NCBI GenBank assembly: GCA_039585495.1 | Contig: JBDGVT010000038.1 | Coordinates: 1 to 64,000, forward strand | DNA from: UBA2589 sp039585495 | GTDB lineage: Bacteria > Gemmatimonadota > Gemmatimonadetes > Longimicrobiales > Gaopeijiaceae | Direction: 5' to 3' | DNA length: 64,000 bases | Shown: piece after piece, positions 1 through 8,569 of the stretch | Layout of the letters: the number at the start of each line of letters is the position of its first letter | Numbering within the stretch: the stretch's first letter is position 1 | The notes under the pieces: generated by a model | Database searches by the model: none | What the model was told of the DNA's origin: nothing | The model's input: only the letters and a program-made list of their open reading frames with translations | Position numbers and translations under genes: made by a program

Positions 1-209
1 ATCTTACCCGCCGCGTAAGACTTCTCGCGGTACTCGATGGTAAGAGGGAAGAACGGGAGGTGGGTCGGTGTGTCCCGCACCGTTACGGCGCAGAGGACGA
101 CGGTGTCGCCGTACTGAACAAGGCACGAGCCCTGCGCGAGCTTGGCCATGCGGCCTATCTCGAGCGAGAGTGTGCGTCCAGCGAACTGGCGCTCCATCCT
201 TTGAATCAT
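1..209 (-). CDS. pnp: Polyribonucleotide nucleotidyltransferase (PNPase), N-terminal fragment
   Basis: Only the first 69 or so codons are in the window; the gene runs off the left edge. PNPase degrades RNA 3' to 5' with phosphate in the cytoplasm and degradosome. The visible protein (MIQRMERQFAGRTLSLEIG..., then GSCLVQYGDTVVLCAVTV and PLTIEYREKSYAAGK) is the start of the first RNase PH-like domain and matches the family closely. The start is the ATG at 207-209; a second ATG lies four codons in (195-197), and neither has a strong Shine-Dalgarno. It follows rpsO, the classic rpsO-pnp order. Confidence 0.93.
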   Translation of the reverse strand, partial: MIQRMERQFAGRTLSLEIGRMAKLAQGSCLVQYGDTVVLCAVTVRDTPTHLPFFPLTIEYREKSYAAGK

Positions 210-434
210 GTTTTTCTACTCACTTCGTTTCGGCCGGAGACGCTCCCCGACCTCGGATTGAATGCCGAAGTGATGTGGGTTCCGGAGGAGAGAGCGACCG
301 CCGCACCGGGGGCACGCGTGAACGTGAGCCCGTTTCCTGCGGCCATGTTGTAGGCCGTCTCCCAACCGAGGCACACACACCTTCGGCTGAATGGCCGACT
401 CCGGTCGCTCATGCGCCCGGGCCGGGTCCTGCGA

Positions 435-474
435 TGCGGCTCGAAGCCGCAGGGTTCATCCGGCCACATGGCCG
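435..474 (-). promoter_or_regulatory. Hairpin pair in the rpsO-pnp intergenic region
   Basis: The 275-base gap between rpsO and pnp holds two inverted repeats. One is a 7-bp stem with a 3-base loop (435-451, TGCGGCT/AGCCGCA); the other is a 5-bp stem with a 4-base loop (461-474, CGGCC/GGCCG). Neither is followed by a T-run on the minus strand, so they look less like terminators than like processing or stability elements. In E. coli the rpsO-pnp spacer carries an RNase III-cut hairpin used for PNPase autocontrol; a similar role here is inference. I see nothing else in 210-434. Confidence 0.4.
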
Positions 475-484
475 AATAAGTTTC

Positions 485-745
485 TTAGTGGCGCAGGCCA
501 AGGTCCTTGATGAGTTCCCTGTACTGCTCGACGTCCCTGCCCTTCACGTATTCCAGAAGGCGCCTCCGCCGTCCGACCATCTTGAGAAGGCCGAGGCGGG
601 AGTGGTGATCCTTCTTGTGGGCGTCGAAGTGGGACCGGAGGTCGTTGATACGAGCCGTGAGGATCGCGACCTGAACCGGTGCGCTTCCACGATCGGTGTC
701 GTGAAGCTGGTACTTCTTGATGATGTCTTCCTTGACGATCGCCAT
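485..745 (-). CDS. rpsO: 30S ribosomal protein S15
   Basis: S15 binds the central domain of 16S rRNA early in 30S assembly. The 86-residue product is close to the usual 89. It shows the family core, including QVAILTARINDLRSHF and HHSRLGLLKMVGRRRRLLEY, and ends KDLGLRH. The start is well supported by a GAGGAGG Shine-Dalgarno about 9 bases upstream. It lies 118 bases after ribF and before pnp; the 746-863 spacer may carry its own promoter, but I see no clear -35/-10 pair. Confidence 0.97.
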   Translation of the reverse strand: MAIVKEDIIKKYQLHDTDRGSAPVQVAILTARINDLRSHFDAHKKDHHSRLGLLKMVGRRRRLLEYVKGRDVEQYRELIKDLGLRH

Positions 746-863
746 CGGCGTCGTGCCTCCTCGAGAGTCGGTGCTACAAGGGAAGCGAGAGCTTTTCGTC
801 CAAACACTTCAGACGTGCTTTCGAATGTCAGCCTAAAAAGCTAGGCAAAGCGGACAGGGGCGT

Positions 864-1805
864 CTACTGCTCCTCGTCCAAGACGACCCGTGCAGCATCG
901 ACGTCCGCGCGGATCTGATCCACCAGAGCGCTGATCGTCGTGAAGGGCTCGATTCCCCTCAGGTACTCGACGAAGTCCACGCGCACTTCCTCTCCGTAGA
1001 TGTCGGCGTCGAAGTCCAGAAGGTGGAGCTCGATCGTGGGAGGAGACCCCTTGAACGTCGGCCGCGGCCCGAGATGAAGCGCCCCCGTGAAGCTCCCCTG
1101 GCGCAAGCCCCCCCGCACGGCGTAGATGCCCTGCGGCGGGATCAGCTTGTCTCGCTCGGATACACGGAGGTTGGCCGTCGGGAAGCCCAGTTCCTTCCCC
1201 CGTCCGTCTCCCCGCACGACGACGCCGCGGATGGAATACGGACGCCCGAGGCACATACTGGCACTCCGCATGTCGCCCTCCAGCAGGGACGCTCGAATCC
1301 GGGAAGACGACACGGCCCCTTCGGCCACCTCGACCGGCGCCACGACGTCTACCGAAAAGCCCAACTCCGCACCCATCCGCTCGAGGGTGGCTGGATCACC
1401 CTCCCGATCACGTCCGAATCCGTGATCATACCCGATCACCAACTCCTCTACCCCGAGGCGCCCGACCAGGATCTCCTCGACGAACCGTCGCGGCTCGTAG
1501 CGGGACAGGGCCTCAGTGAAGGACAGGAAGACTGCGTAGTCCAGGCCCGACTCCGCGAGAATCTCCTTCTTTTCGATCGGGGTCGTCAGGAGCAGAGGAG
1601 CATGCTCCGGACGGACGATCCTCAGCGGGTGTGGATCGAACGTGACGAGTACGCTACGACGACCGGCACTCTCCGCTCGGTCACGGATTTCCTGGAGAAC
1701 CGCCCAGTGCCCGAGATGCACCCCGTCGAATGTGCCTACCGTCGCCACTGTTCCGCGATCCGACGGAATCCCGGGAGGGTAAGCCCACTGGACGGCAGCC
1801 GTCAT
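864..1805 (-). CDS. ribF: Bifunctional riboflavin kinase / FAD synthetase
   Basis: RibF phosphorylates riboflavin to FMN and adenylylates it to FAD. The 313-residue protein has the usual two-domain form. The N-terminal nucleotidyltransferase domain carries GTFDGVHLGH at residues 24-33 and a downstream SSSRIR motif near 166. The C-terminal riboflavin kinase domain starts near residue 190 and carries GKELGFPTANL, IPPQGIYAV and the acidic ELHLLDFDADIYGE segment. Its ATG overlaps the truB stop by four bases, so the two are probably translationally coupled. The truB-ribF-rpsO-pnp order is common in bacteria. Confidence 0.96.
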   Translation of the reverse strand: MTAAVQWAYPPGIPSDRGTVATVGTFDGVHLGHWAVLQEIRDRAESAGRRSVLVTFDPHPLRIVRPEHAPLLLTTPIEKKEILAESGLDYAVFLSFTEALSRYEPRRFVEEILVGRLGVEELVIGYDHGFGRDREGDPATLERMGAELGFSVDVVAPVEVAEGAVSSSRIRASLLEGDMRSASMCLGRPYSIRGVVVRGDGRGKELGFPTANLRVSERDKLIPPQGIYAVRGGLRQGSFTGALHLGPRPTFKGSPPTIELHLLDFDADIYGEEVRVDFVEYLRGIEPFTTISALVDQIRADVDAARVVLDEEQ

Positions 1806-2683
1806 GAGGCAAAGACCTTTCGGGGCTTCAACACACCCTCGTCCATCTGGCCGATCGCGTAGAGGGCACCGTCATGGGCGACCGCCACCAGGCCATCCCT
1901 GATCTCGTCCGTCAGACGGACCTTCTGTCCGTGCATTACCCGGGTCGCGATCTCCGAGTCGATATCGACCACGGGTAGGTGACCGACCGCGTCGAGGGGC
2001 GAGACGGCAGCCTCCCGCACGCGTACCGAGTCCGAGAGCGAATCCACTTCGATCGCGGAATCGATACCGAACGGCCCCACCGAGGTCCGACGCAGCGCCG
2101 TGAGGTGCGCGCCGAAGCCGAGGGTCTCACCAAGATCCCGGGCGATGGAACGGATATACGTGCCGCTGGAGCAGCGGACGGAGAACCTCACGTCCGGCAA
2201 GTCGATGTGGAGGAGTTCGATCTCACGAATCGTGACGGCGACGGGGGGAAGCGTCACGTGCTCCCCACGACGGGCCCGGCGATGCATGGCTTCGCCGTCT
2301 ACCTTCTTCGCCGAAAATTGCGGCGGGACCTGTTGGATTTCTCCGACGAACGCCTTCAACGCCTCGACAATCCGTTCCGGGGCACAATCCGCCCATCCCT
2401 CGGTTTCTTCCAGGATTTCCCCGTCCCGATCGAGTGTATCGGTCGTGACCCCAAGCGTGGCGACCGCTTCGTAGCCCTTGTCCATCCCGGAGAGGTACTC
2501 GGCGAGCCTCGTTGCTCGTCCGACACACAGAAGGAGCAGCCCTGACGCAAATGGGTCCAGTGTTCCCGTGTGTCCGACGCGACGGGTACCGATACCTCGG
2601 CGGGCCATGGCGACGATATCGTGGGAAGTCGGCCCTTCGGGTTTGTCGACCGGCACGACGAAATCGACATCGCCCGGCGTCAC
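1802..2683 (-). CDS. truB: tRNA pseudouridine(55) synthase
   Basis: TruB makes pseudouridine-55 in the T-loop of tRNAs. The 293-residue protein opens with the typical VDKPEGPTSHDIV. The catalytic aspartate is D43 in HTGTLDPFASG. The YEAVATLGVTTDTLDRDG and GTYIRSIARDLG motifs follow, with a short C-terminal PUA-like tail. It overlaps rbfA by four bases upstream and ribF by four downstream, placing it inside the nusA-infB-rbfA translation operon. Confidence 0.97.
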   Translation of the reverse strand: MTPGDVDFVVPVDKPEGPTSHDIVAMARRGIGTRRVGHTGTLDPFASGLLLLCVGRATRLAEYLSGMDKGYEAVATLGVTTDTLDRDGEILEETEGWADCAPERIVEALKAFVGEIQQVPPQFSAKKVDGEAMHRRARRGEHVTLPPVAVTIREIELLHIDLPDVRFSVRCSSGTYIRSIARDLGETLGFGAHLTALRRTSVGPFGIDSAIEVDSLSDSVRVREAAVSPLDAVGHLPVVDIDSEIATRVMHGQKVRLTDEIRDGLVAVAHDGALYAIGQMDEGVLKPRKVFAS

Positions 2684-3069
2684 TCCCCGGTCCCTTCCCC
2701 GTCCGGATCGTCCTCGACCAGAGGCTCCTCGGCGGGCAGTACATCGGTGAGCACCTGCTCGATTCGAAGAGCGCTCTCGTAGGACCGGTCCTCCCGAAAA
2801 CGGAGCTCCGGAATCCGCCGCACATGGAGTGAACGGCCCAGTGTCGTCCGCAGGAAGGGCGCCGCCGCCTCGAGTCCCGCGAGTGTCTCCGCGAGTTGTT
2901 CCGGGCCACCGACCTCACGCACGTAGACCTTCGCCGATCCCAGATCGGCGGCGACATCTACCCCCGTGATCGTGACGAGCCCCACCCTCGGGTCCCGCAC
3001 TTGGGTGCGGATGATATCCGTCAATTCGCGCTTGAGCTGCTCGTTCAGGCGCGCGATCCGTTTACTCAT
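2680..3069 (-). CDS. rbfA: Ribosome-binding factor A
   Basis: RbfA binds the 30S subunit and acts late in 16S rRNA 5'-end maturation and in cold adaptation. The 129 residues show the single KH-like fold signature: RIARLNEQLKRELTDIIRTQVRDPR near the start, VTITGVDVAADLGSAKVYV in the middle and RRIPELRFREDRSYE near residue 105. The C-terminal tail is acidic (EEPLVEDDPDGEGTGE). It lies 40 bases after ylxP and overlaps truB by four bases. Confidence 0.95.
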   Translation of the reverse strand: MSKRIARLNEQLKRELTDIIRTQVRDPRVGLVTITGVDVAADLGSAKVYVREVGGPEQLAETLAGLEAAAPFLRTTLGRSLHVRRIPELRFREDRSYESALRIEQVLTDVLPAEEPLVEDDPDGEGTGE

Positions 3070-3109
3070 GTCCGGTCGGCCGTCGAGAAGTGAGCCAGAT
3101 CCACATTCA

Positions 3110-3391
3110 TCAGTATCGCTCCCGGTGTACGCCCGCGATCACCGCCCCGCCGTGCATCTCCACGAATCGGTCGATCTTGTCGAGGGTCGACTCGGCCACC
3201 CGGCCATCGCTGGCTACGAGCGCAATCGTGAGCTCCGCCCGGGTATGCACGTCCTGATACGCGGTCTCCGCCACCGACACGTTGAACTTCCCGCGCATGC
3301 GATCTCTCAGCGAGCGCACGATCGACCTCTTCTCCTTGAGAGAGGCACATCCGGGCAGTGACAGCTCCCATGTCTGCGACACGACGACCAT
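3110..3391 (-). CDS. YlxP-like DUF503 family protein
   Basis: A 93-residue member of the small YlxP/DUF503 family, often found between infB and rbfA and thought to be a ribosome-associated factor of unclear function. Visible family features are LPGCASLKEKRSIVRSLRDR near residues 12-31, then FNVSVAETAYQDVHTRAELTIALVAS. The length is normal. It sits 24 bases after infB and 40 before rbfA in the same direction, so it is part of the same operon. The family assignment rests on sequence plus position; the biochemical role is not known from the sequence. Confidence 0.88.
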   Translation of the reverse strand: MVVVSQTWELSLPGCASLKEKRSIVRSLRDRMRGKFNVSVAETAYQDVHTRAELTIALVASDGRVAESTLDKIDRFVEMHGGAVIAGVHRERY

Positions 3392-3415
3392 GTCCCGGCC
3401 GATCCGTCAGACGGA

Positions 3416-6097
3416 TCAGGTCGAACTGGCCAGGGTGCGGGCGAACTCTTCGACCGAGTAGCACTCGATCACGTCGCCGACCTTGATGTCGTTGAAGTTG
3501 GCGATGCCGATACCGCACTCGAAGCTCTCGCGCACTTCCTTGACGTCGTCCTTGAAACGTTTGAGGGACGAGATCTCGCCATCGTATATCACGATTCCGT
3601 CGCGGATGAGGCGGCCTCGGCCCTTCCGGTCGACGCGACCATGGGTCACGTAGGAACCGGCGATCGTACCGACCTTCGATACCCTGAAGACCTCACGAAC
3701 CTCCGCGGTACCCTCGATCGTCTCACGCTTCTCCGGCGCGAGCATTCCCTCGAGCGCCGCCGTAACCTCGTCGACCGCTTCGTAGATGACGTCGTAAACG
3801 TGAATGTCCACGTCGGACCGTTCCGCCTCCAGTCGTGCCGCAGTCTGAGGTCGGACGCGGAAGCCGAGGATGACCGCACCTGCCGTCTGCGCCAGCAGCA
3901 CGTCCGACTCGTTGATCGCACCGACCCCACGGTGAATGATCTCCACCTGGACCTCGCTGGTGCCGAGCTGCTCGAGTGAGTCGGAAAGGGCCTGCACCGA
4001 GCCGTCCACGTCACCTTTGATGACCAGCGGCATGCTGGAGATCTTCCCCGCGGCGGCGAGGGCGCCGAAGTCGCCGAGCTTCACGCCACGTTCACGGATT
4101 CTCAGCTGCTTCTCTCGATCCAGACGCTGCCGGGTGCCTGCGATCTCAGCTGCCGCCTCGGCTCCCATGGCCTGGAAGATGTCGCCAGCCTGAGGAACGC
4201 CACCGGCGCCCAGAACCTGAACAGGGGTCGCCGGTCCGACCTCTTCGACCGGATGTCCGCGCTCGTCGAGCAGGGCGCGAACGCGACCGTCGAAGAGTCC
4301 GCAGATGAAGGAGTCACCGACACGCAGCGTCCCCTTCTGCACGAGCACGGAGACCACCGGACCCTTACCGACGTCGAGCTGTGCCTCGATCACGGTACCC
4401 GCAGCGTCGCGGTTCGGATTCGCCTTCAGTTCGAGCATCTCCGCCTGTAGCAGGACCTTGTCGAGCAGATCATCGACCCCTTCGCCCGTCTTGGCCGAGA
4501 TCTCTGCTGCCAGAACGTCCCCGCCGAAATCCTCGACGTTGACGCTGTGCTGCAGCAACTGCTGCTTGACCCTGTTCGGATCCGACGCCGGTAGATCCAC
4601 CTTGTTGATCGCCACGATCATCGGCACACCGGCGTTCTTCGCGTGGCTAATCGCTTCGATCGTCTGAGGCATCACCGAATCGTCGGCAGCCACGATGAGG
4701 ATCACGATGTCGGTAACGTCGGCGCCCCGCGCACGCATGGCGGTAAAGGCGGCGTGACCAGGCGTATCCAGGAATGCGATACTGCGCCCGTCTTCCAACT
4801 CGACATGGTAGGCACCGATGTGCTGGGTAATCCCACCCGCCTCGCCGGCGACCACGTTCGTGCTCCGAATTCGATCCAGGAGTAGTGTCTTTCCGTGGTC
4901 GACGTGTCCCATGACCGTGACCACCGGACTGCGAGGCTCGAGATCCTCTTCGGCGTCCGCGACTTCCTCGACCTCCGGCTCCGCGCTGTAATCCTCTTCA
5001 CGAACCGCGGTGAAGTTGAATTCGTCGAGCAGCATCTCGATCTGATCGAAGTCCAGCCGCTGATTGATCGTGACCATCAGGCCCATGTTCTTGAATGCCG
5101 AGCCTACGATCTCGGTTGACGGTACGTCCATCAACTCGGCAAGCTCTGCAACAGTCAGGAACTCGTTGACTCGTACCGTGGTCCGCTCGCGCTCCTGCTC
5201 TTCGTGCTTCTCCTGCTCCTGAGCTTCCTGCTCTTCGGCGGACAGGCGCTGGCCCTTCCGGCGCTTCTTCTTTCCACCGCCACCCTTCAGTTCCGCCATG
5301 ACGCGCTGGATGTTCGACTGCACCGCGCTCTGATCGACCCCCGCGCGCTTCTTTCCCTTCTTCTTATCCTTGCGCTGGCGTTGACCGTCGGCCGTGTACC
5401 CCTCGGCCTGCACCCGCACCTGACCGCCCGGGCCGGCGCTCGCCGCCGGAGCAGGGCGACGGATCGTCCGTACAGGTCCGTCTGGACCACCCGCCCGCGC
5501 TGGGGCCGGGGCAGGACCCGCCGGTGTTGCCGGTGCCTCGGCCTCTGCGGACGCTTCAGCCTCGACGGCCGGTTCGGACGACTCCGGCTCGGCCTCCTCG
5601 GCCTCTTCGGCCACCGCAGCCTCTATCTCGGCCTCCGGCTCGGCCTCAGCGACCTGAGCCTCGGCCTCCGGCTCATCGTCAGCGGCCTCATCATCAGCCT
5701 CGACCTCGGCGGTCATCACCGTGTCGTCGCTGTCTGACGTTTCTTCGTCGACTTCGTCCGTCTTCGCCACCTCGGCGACCGGCTCTTCCTCTTCCGCGGC
5801 TTCCTCGGTCTCCGGCTCCGGCTCGGGCTCGGGCTCCGGCTCCACGACCACGTCAACGCGACGGCGACGACGACGACTCGACGTCGGCGCGGTGTCCTCC
5901 AGCGCAGCGGCGATCGCCTCGGACGGATCTGCACGACCCGCCCTGCGCTCGCGCTCCATCTTCGCCAGCACTTTGGCCATCTGCCCATCCGAGATCGTCG
6001 CTGTCTCGTCGGCTACGGGAATCCCCATATGCCGAAGAAGCGCAATCAGCGCATCGGCCTGTACCTTCAGATCGTCTGCCAGCTCAGTTACCTGCAT
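3416..6097 (-). CDS. infB: Translation initiation factor IF-2
   Basis: IF-2 is the GTPase that places initiator tRNA on the 30S subunit. The start chosen is the ATG at 6097 (MQVTELADDLKVQADALI), 7 bases after the ylxQ stop, with GGAGG about 12 bases upstream; an in-frame upstream extension lacks homology. The protein is about 893 residues. An IF2_N domain is followed by a long acidic Ala/Glu-rich linker with an EPEPEPEPE run, a Lys/Arg-rich stretch and a second IF2_N domain. The G domain has GHVDHGKT near residue 395, DTPGH near 444 and NKVD near 498, with the beta-barrel and C-terminal tRNA-binding domains after it. Confidence 0.97.
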   Translation of the reverse strand: MQVTELADDLKVQADALIALLRHMGIPVADETATISDGQMAKVLAKMERERRAGRADPSEAIAAALEDTAPTSSRRRRRRVDVVVEPEPEPEPEPETEEAAEEEEPVAEVAKTDEVDEETSDSDDTVMTAEVEADDEAADDEPEAEAQVAEAEPEAEIEAAVAEEAEEAEPESSEPAVEAEASAEAEAPATPAGPAPAPARAGGPDGPVRTIRRPAPAASAGPGGQVRVQAEGYTADGQRQRKDKKKGKKRAGVDQSAVQSNIQRVMAELKGGGGKKKRRKGQRLSAEEQEAQEQEKHEEQERERTTVRVNEFLTVAELAELMDVPSTEIVGSAFKNMGLMVTINQRLDFDQIEMLLDEFNFTAVREEDYSAEPEVEEVADAEEDLEPRSPVVTVMGHVDHGKTLLLDRIRSTNVVAGEAGGITQHIGAYHVELEDGRSIAFLDTPGHAAFTAMRARGADVTDIVILIVAADDSVMPQTIEAISHAKNAGVPMIVAINKVDLPASDPNRVKQQLLQHSVNVEDFGGDVLAAEISAKTGEGVDDLLDKVLLQAEMLELKANPNRDAAGTVIEAQLDVGKGPVVSVLVQKGTLRVGDSFICGLFDGRVRALLDERGHPVEEVGPATPVQVLGAGGVPQAGDIFQAMGAEAAAEIAGTRQRLDREKQLRIRERGVKLGDFGALAAAGKISSMPLVIKGDVDGSVQALSDSLEQLGTSEVQVEIIHRGVGAINESDVLLAQTAGAVILGFRVRPQTAARLEAERSDVDIHVYDVIYEAVDEVTAALEGMLAPEKRETIEGTAEVREVFRVSKVGTIAGSYVTHGRVDRKGRGRLIRDGIVIYDGEISSLKRFKDDVKEVRESFECGIGIANFNDIKVGDVIECYSVEEFARTLASST

Positions 6098-6104
6098 ACT
6101 CTTG

Positions 6105-6455
6105 CTACGCCTCCACCGCGTCGGTACTGCTCCCATCTCCGGAGCCGAGCTCCGCGATGAGTTGATCTGCGAGTGAACGATTCGTCACCGCGACCGCTGA
6201 GAGGGTCGCGAGACCAACCGCCGCACCCAAAGTATTTCGATCCCCCAAGGTGACCTGGGGGATCGCTCGGTCATGCAACGTCGTCTTGATTTTATCCAGC
6301 TGGACGCGTGAAGCGTCCCCTGCAAACAACACCAAATGGGCCTCCCCCTCCCGGATAGCCCGGCGGACGGACTCCGTTCCGGGAGCCACCGCGCCGGCCC
6401 GGCGGGCCAGGCCCAAGAGCCGCAAGACGCTAGCCTTCCGGCTCTCCATCTTCAT
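6105..6455 (-). CDS. YlxQ-like ribosomal protein L7Ae/L30e family protein
   Basis: A 116-residue L7Ae/L30e-fold RNA-binding protein of the YlxQ type that lies between nusA and infB in many bacteria. Visible features are LRLLGLARRAGAVAPGTESVRRAIREG at the start and the GEAHLVLFAGDAS strand-turn, followed by IPQVTLGDRNTLGAAVG. The ORF overlaps the nusA 3' end by 26 bases; a second ATG lies two codons in (6449). The usual YlxR (DUF448) gene with its RTCVGCR-like motif is absent between nusA and ylxQ. Confidence 0.87.
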   Translation of the reverse strand: MKMESRKASVLRLLGLARRAGAVAPGTESVRRAIREGEAHLVLFAGDASRVQLDKIKTTLHDRAIPQVTLGDRNTLGAAVGLATLSAVAVTNRSLADQLIAELGSGDGSSTDAVEA

Positions 6456-7869
6456 CTGCCTCCGAAGCTTCGGCCGTCTCTGCTTCGGCCTCCGCTACAT
6501 CCGCTGTCTCCTCGACTGCGGCCTCGGATTCGACCTTCTCTGCTGTAGGCGGATCACCCTCGACAGGCACCTCGCCCTCGACGACCGTCAACTCGTCGAT
6601 GAGTTCGAGGAGGCGATCTGCGTCCTCCTCTCCGAGACCCTCTATTCCGAGGAAATCACGCCGCTCCAGGTCGATAATCTGGAGAAACGTATCATACCCG
6701 GCGTCAGAAAGAGCCGCCAGTGTCGGAGGCCGTAAGTCCAACTCCGACAAGGGGAAATCCGATGTCTCGTACTGATCTTCGGGTGTCGATTCCGTGAACA
6801 GGGACATGTCCGCCCCGCGCTCCATCCACTCCCGAGATCCGTAAAGATCGATCTGCCACCCGATGAGCTGCGAAGCGAGCCTCACGTTCTGCCCGTTCCG
6901 CCCAATCGCGAGGGAAAGCTGATCTTCGTCGACGATGGCGGTGATCACCTGACGCTCCGTGTCACTCACGACCTTCGACACACGAGCGGGCGCGAGCGCA
7001 CGACGTGCGAAGACCTCTGGATCGGGATGCCACGGCACGATATCGATCCGCTCGCCGCCCAATTCGTTGACCACGGCCTGGACTCGAGAGCCCTTGAGGC
7101 CCACACATGCCCCCACCGGATCGATTGACTCGTCCCGACTGTATACCGCGATCTTCGTCCGGCCTCCGACCTCCCGGGAGATCTCCCTGATCTCGACGAT
7201 GCCCTGGTAGATCTCCGGCACCTCGAGCTGAAAAAGCGCCGACACGAAGAGGGGGTCACCCCGAGACAGAATCAGCCGAGGGCCTCGAGGCGTTTCCTCG
7301 ACCTTCTTCAAAACGGCCCGGATCGGATCACCCTGCCGGAAGCGCTCTCTCGGATTCTGGTCCTTCCACGGAATGATCGCTTCCGCGTCACGAGCCCGGT
7401 TGAGCATCACGACGAGTTTTCCACGCTCAATCTGCTGAAGCTCACCCGACAGTAGCTGGCCGATCTGGTCCGCGAACTCGTCGCGAATCCGCTCGCGCTC
7501 GTTTTCGCGGACTCGCTGCACGATCCTCTGCTTCACGGCCATGACGGCATTTCGCCCGAACTCGGCGAATGCGACGGGGATCTCCATCACGTCCCCGACT
7601 TCGAAGGTCTCGTCATCCCACCGAGCCTCTTCGAGCGAGATCTCGGACGCGGAATCCTCGACCTCTTCCACAACCCGCCGCAGCACGACGATGTCGAACT
7701 CGCCCGTGTCCTCGTCGATGTCGATCTCGGCCTGGACACCCGCCCCGTATATACGTGCGAGTCCCGCCAGGATCCCGTCCTTGACGAGATCCGTCATTTC
7801 TTCGTCCGAAAGGCTCTTCGTCGACGCTACGTCTCTGAAGGCCGCAACGATCTGGGCCGCGTTCGCCAT
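6430..7869 (-). CDS. nusA: Transcription termination/antitermination protein NusA
   Basis: NusA binds RNA polymerase and controls pausing, termination and antitermination. The 479 residues give the standard order. The N-terminal polymerase-binding domain spans about residues 1-130, the S1 domain about 140-200, and two KH domains about 205-345, with DPVGACVGLKGSRVQAVVNEL and LSLAIGRNGQNVRLASQL as diagnostic motifs. A C-terminal helix-hairpin-helix segment (FLGIEGLGEEDADRLLELI) is followed by a strongly acidic Glu/Ala-rich tail of about 45 residues. It starts 10 bases after rimP. Confidence 0.97.
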   Translation of the reverse strand: MANAAQIVAAFRDVASTKSLSDEEMTDLVKDGILAGLARIYGAGVQAEIDIDEDTGEFDIVVLRRVVEEVEDSASEISLEEARWDDETFEVGDVMEIPVAFAEFGRNAVMAVKQRIVQRVRENERERIRDEFADQIGQLLSGELQQIERGKLVVMLNRARDAEAIIPWKDQNPRERFRQGDPIRAVLKKVEETPRGPRLILSRGDPLFVSALFQLEVPEIYQGIVEIREISREVGGRTKIAVYSRDESIDPVGACVGLKGSRVQAVVNELGGERIDIVPWHPDPEVFARRALAPARVSKVVSDTERQVITAIVDEDQLSLAIGRNGQNVRLASQLIGWQIDLYGSREWMERGADMSLFTESTPEDQYETSDFPLSELDLRPPTLAALSDAGYDTFLQIIDLERRDFLGIEGLGEEDADRLLELIDELTVVEGEVPVEGDPPTAEKVESEAAVEETADVAEAEAETAEASEADEDGEPEG

Positions 7870-7879
7870 CTCTATCTCC

Positions 7880-8371
7880 TCACTTCCACGTGAACACGAG
7901 GTTCACCTTCCGGACATCCGACCTCGGAACGCTCACCTCTTCACCATTAGGAAGGCGGATCAGCACCGACGCCGACTCGGTACCCTCACCCTCCAATCCA
8001 AGGAGCTCACCCTCCAACCGCGTCGCATTCCCAACGAGCGCCGACGTGCCCTGCACGACGACCTGCTCGCCCCGGAACCTCTCGAAATCCCGGTCACGCG
8101 CGATCGGACGGTCCACTCCGGGCGACGAGACCTCGAGGACGTACTGCTCCGCCAGGCTCTCGTGCCCGTCCAACCATGACTCCAGTGCCCGACTCACGAC
8201 GGCGCAATCGTCCACCGTGACTCCCTGCCCTGCAATCGCGTCCAGCCGGTCGATGCGCAGCTTGAGCATTGGGCGGCGACCCGTGCCCCCCCACCGAAGC
8301 TCGACAAGCTCGTACCCGAGGTCCTCGACCCGGCTCTCCAGCTCATGCTCGATCTCCGGCACGGCCCGCAT
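7880..8371 (-). CDS. rimP: Ribosome maturation factor RimP
   Basis: RimP is needed for 30S maturation and is the usual first gene of the nusA-infB operon. The 163 residues include the LGYELVELRWGGTGRRPMLK strand region, the VTVDDCAVVSRALESWLD helix and the YVLEVSSPGVDRPI motif that identifies the family. An SH3-like C-terminal domain ends DVRKVNLVFTWK. The ATG at 8371 has a GGAGG Shine-Dalgarno 5-6 bases upstream. It is probably transcribed from a promoter between the terminator at 8437-8465 and 8372, but I cannot pick out a convincing -35/-10 pair there. Confidence 0.95.
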   Translation of the reverse strand: MRAVPEIEHELESRVEDLGYELVELRWGGTGRRPMLKLRIDRLDAIAGQGVTVDDCAVVSRALESWLDGHESLAEQYVLEVSSPGVDRPIARDRDFERFRGEQVVVQGTSALVGNATRLEGELLGLEGEGTESASVLIRLPNGEEVSVPRSDVRKVNLVFTWK

Positions 8372-8436
8372 TCAGACCCTCCAATCAACATTCAGGGGTA
8401 CGCCGCCGAAGCAGCGAACCCCAGTCCACACCGAAC

Positions 8437-8465
8437 AAAAAAGCGGGGGCGACCAACACCCCCAC
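8437..8465 (-). terminator. Rho-independent terminator of the phasin-like gene
   Basis: Read on the minus strand, this is a 7-bp GC stem (GTGGGGG paired with CCCCCGC, one G-U pair), a 9-base loop and then six T residues. It lies about 105 bases downstream of the phasin-like gene stop and about 65 bases upstream of rimP. It therefore separates the two transcription units. It could also act as an attenuator for rimP if transcription reads in, but no antiterminator is obvious. Confidence 0.8.
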
Positions 8466-8569
8466 TTCATAAGAACCGCCGCGGAACAGCGGCTATCACA
8501 GACGATCAATATAGAGGAGGCCCGGAACGCACTCAACCCTGCGCCCCGGGTCCGGCCTCTACCTGTCCA

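Noticed and set aside
68..844. Long plus-strand open frame over rpsO and pnp
   Set aside because: It is antisense to well-supported genes and has no recognisable protein features; GC-rich DNA keeps the opposite frames open.
5800..5850. Short Glu-Pro microsatellite in infB
   Set aside because: Low-complexity linker of a normal IF-2; no separate function indicated.
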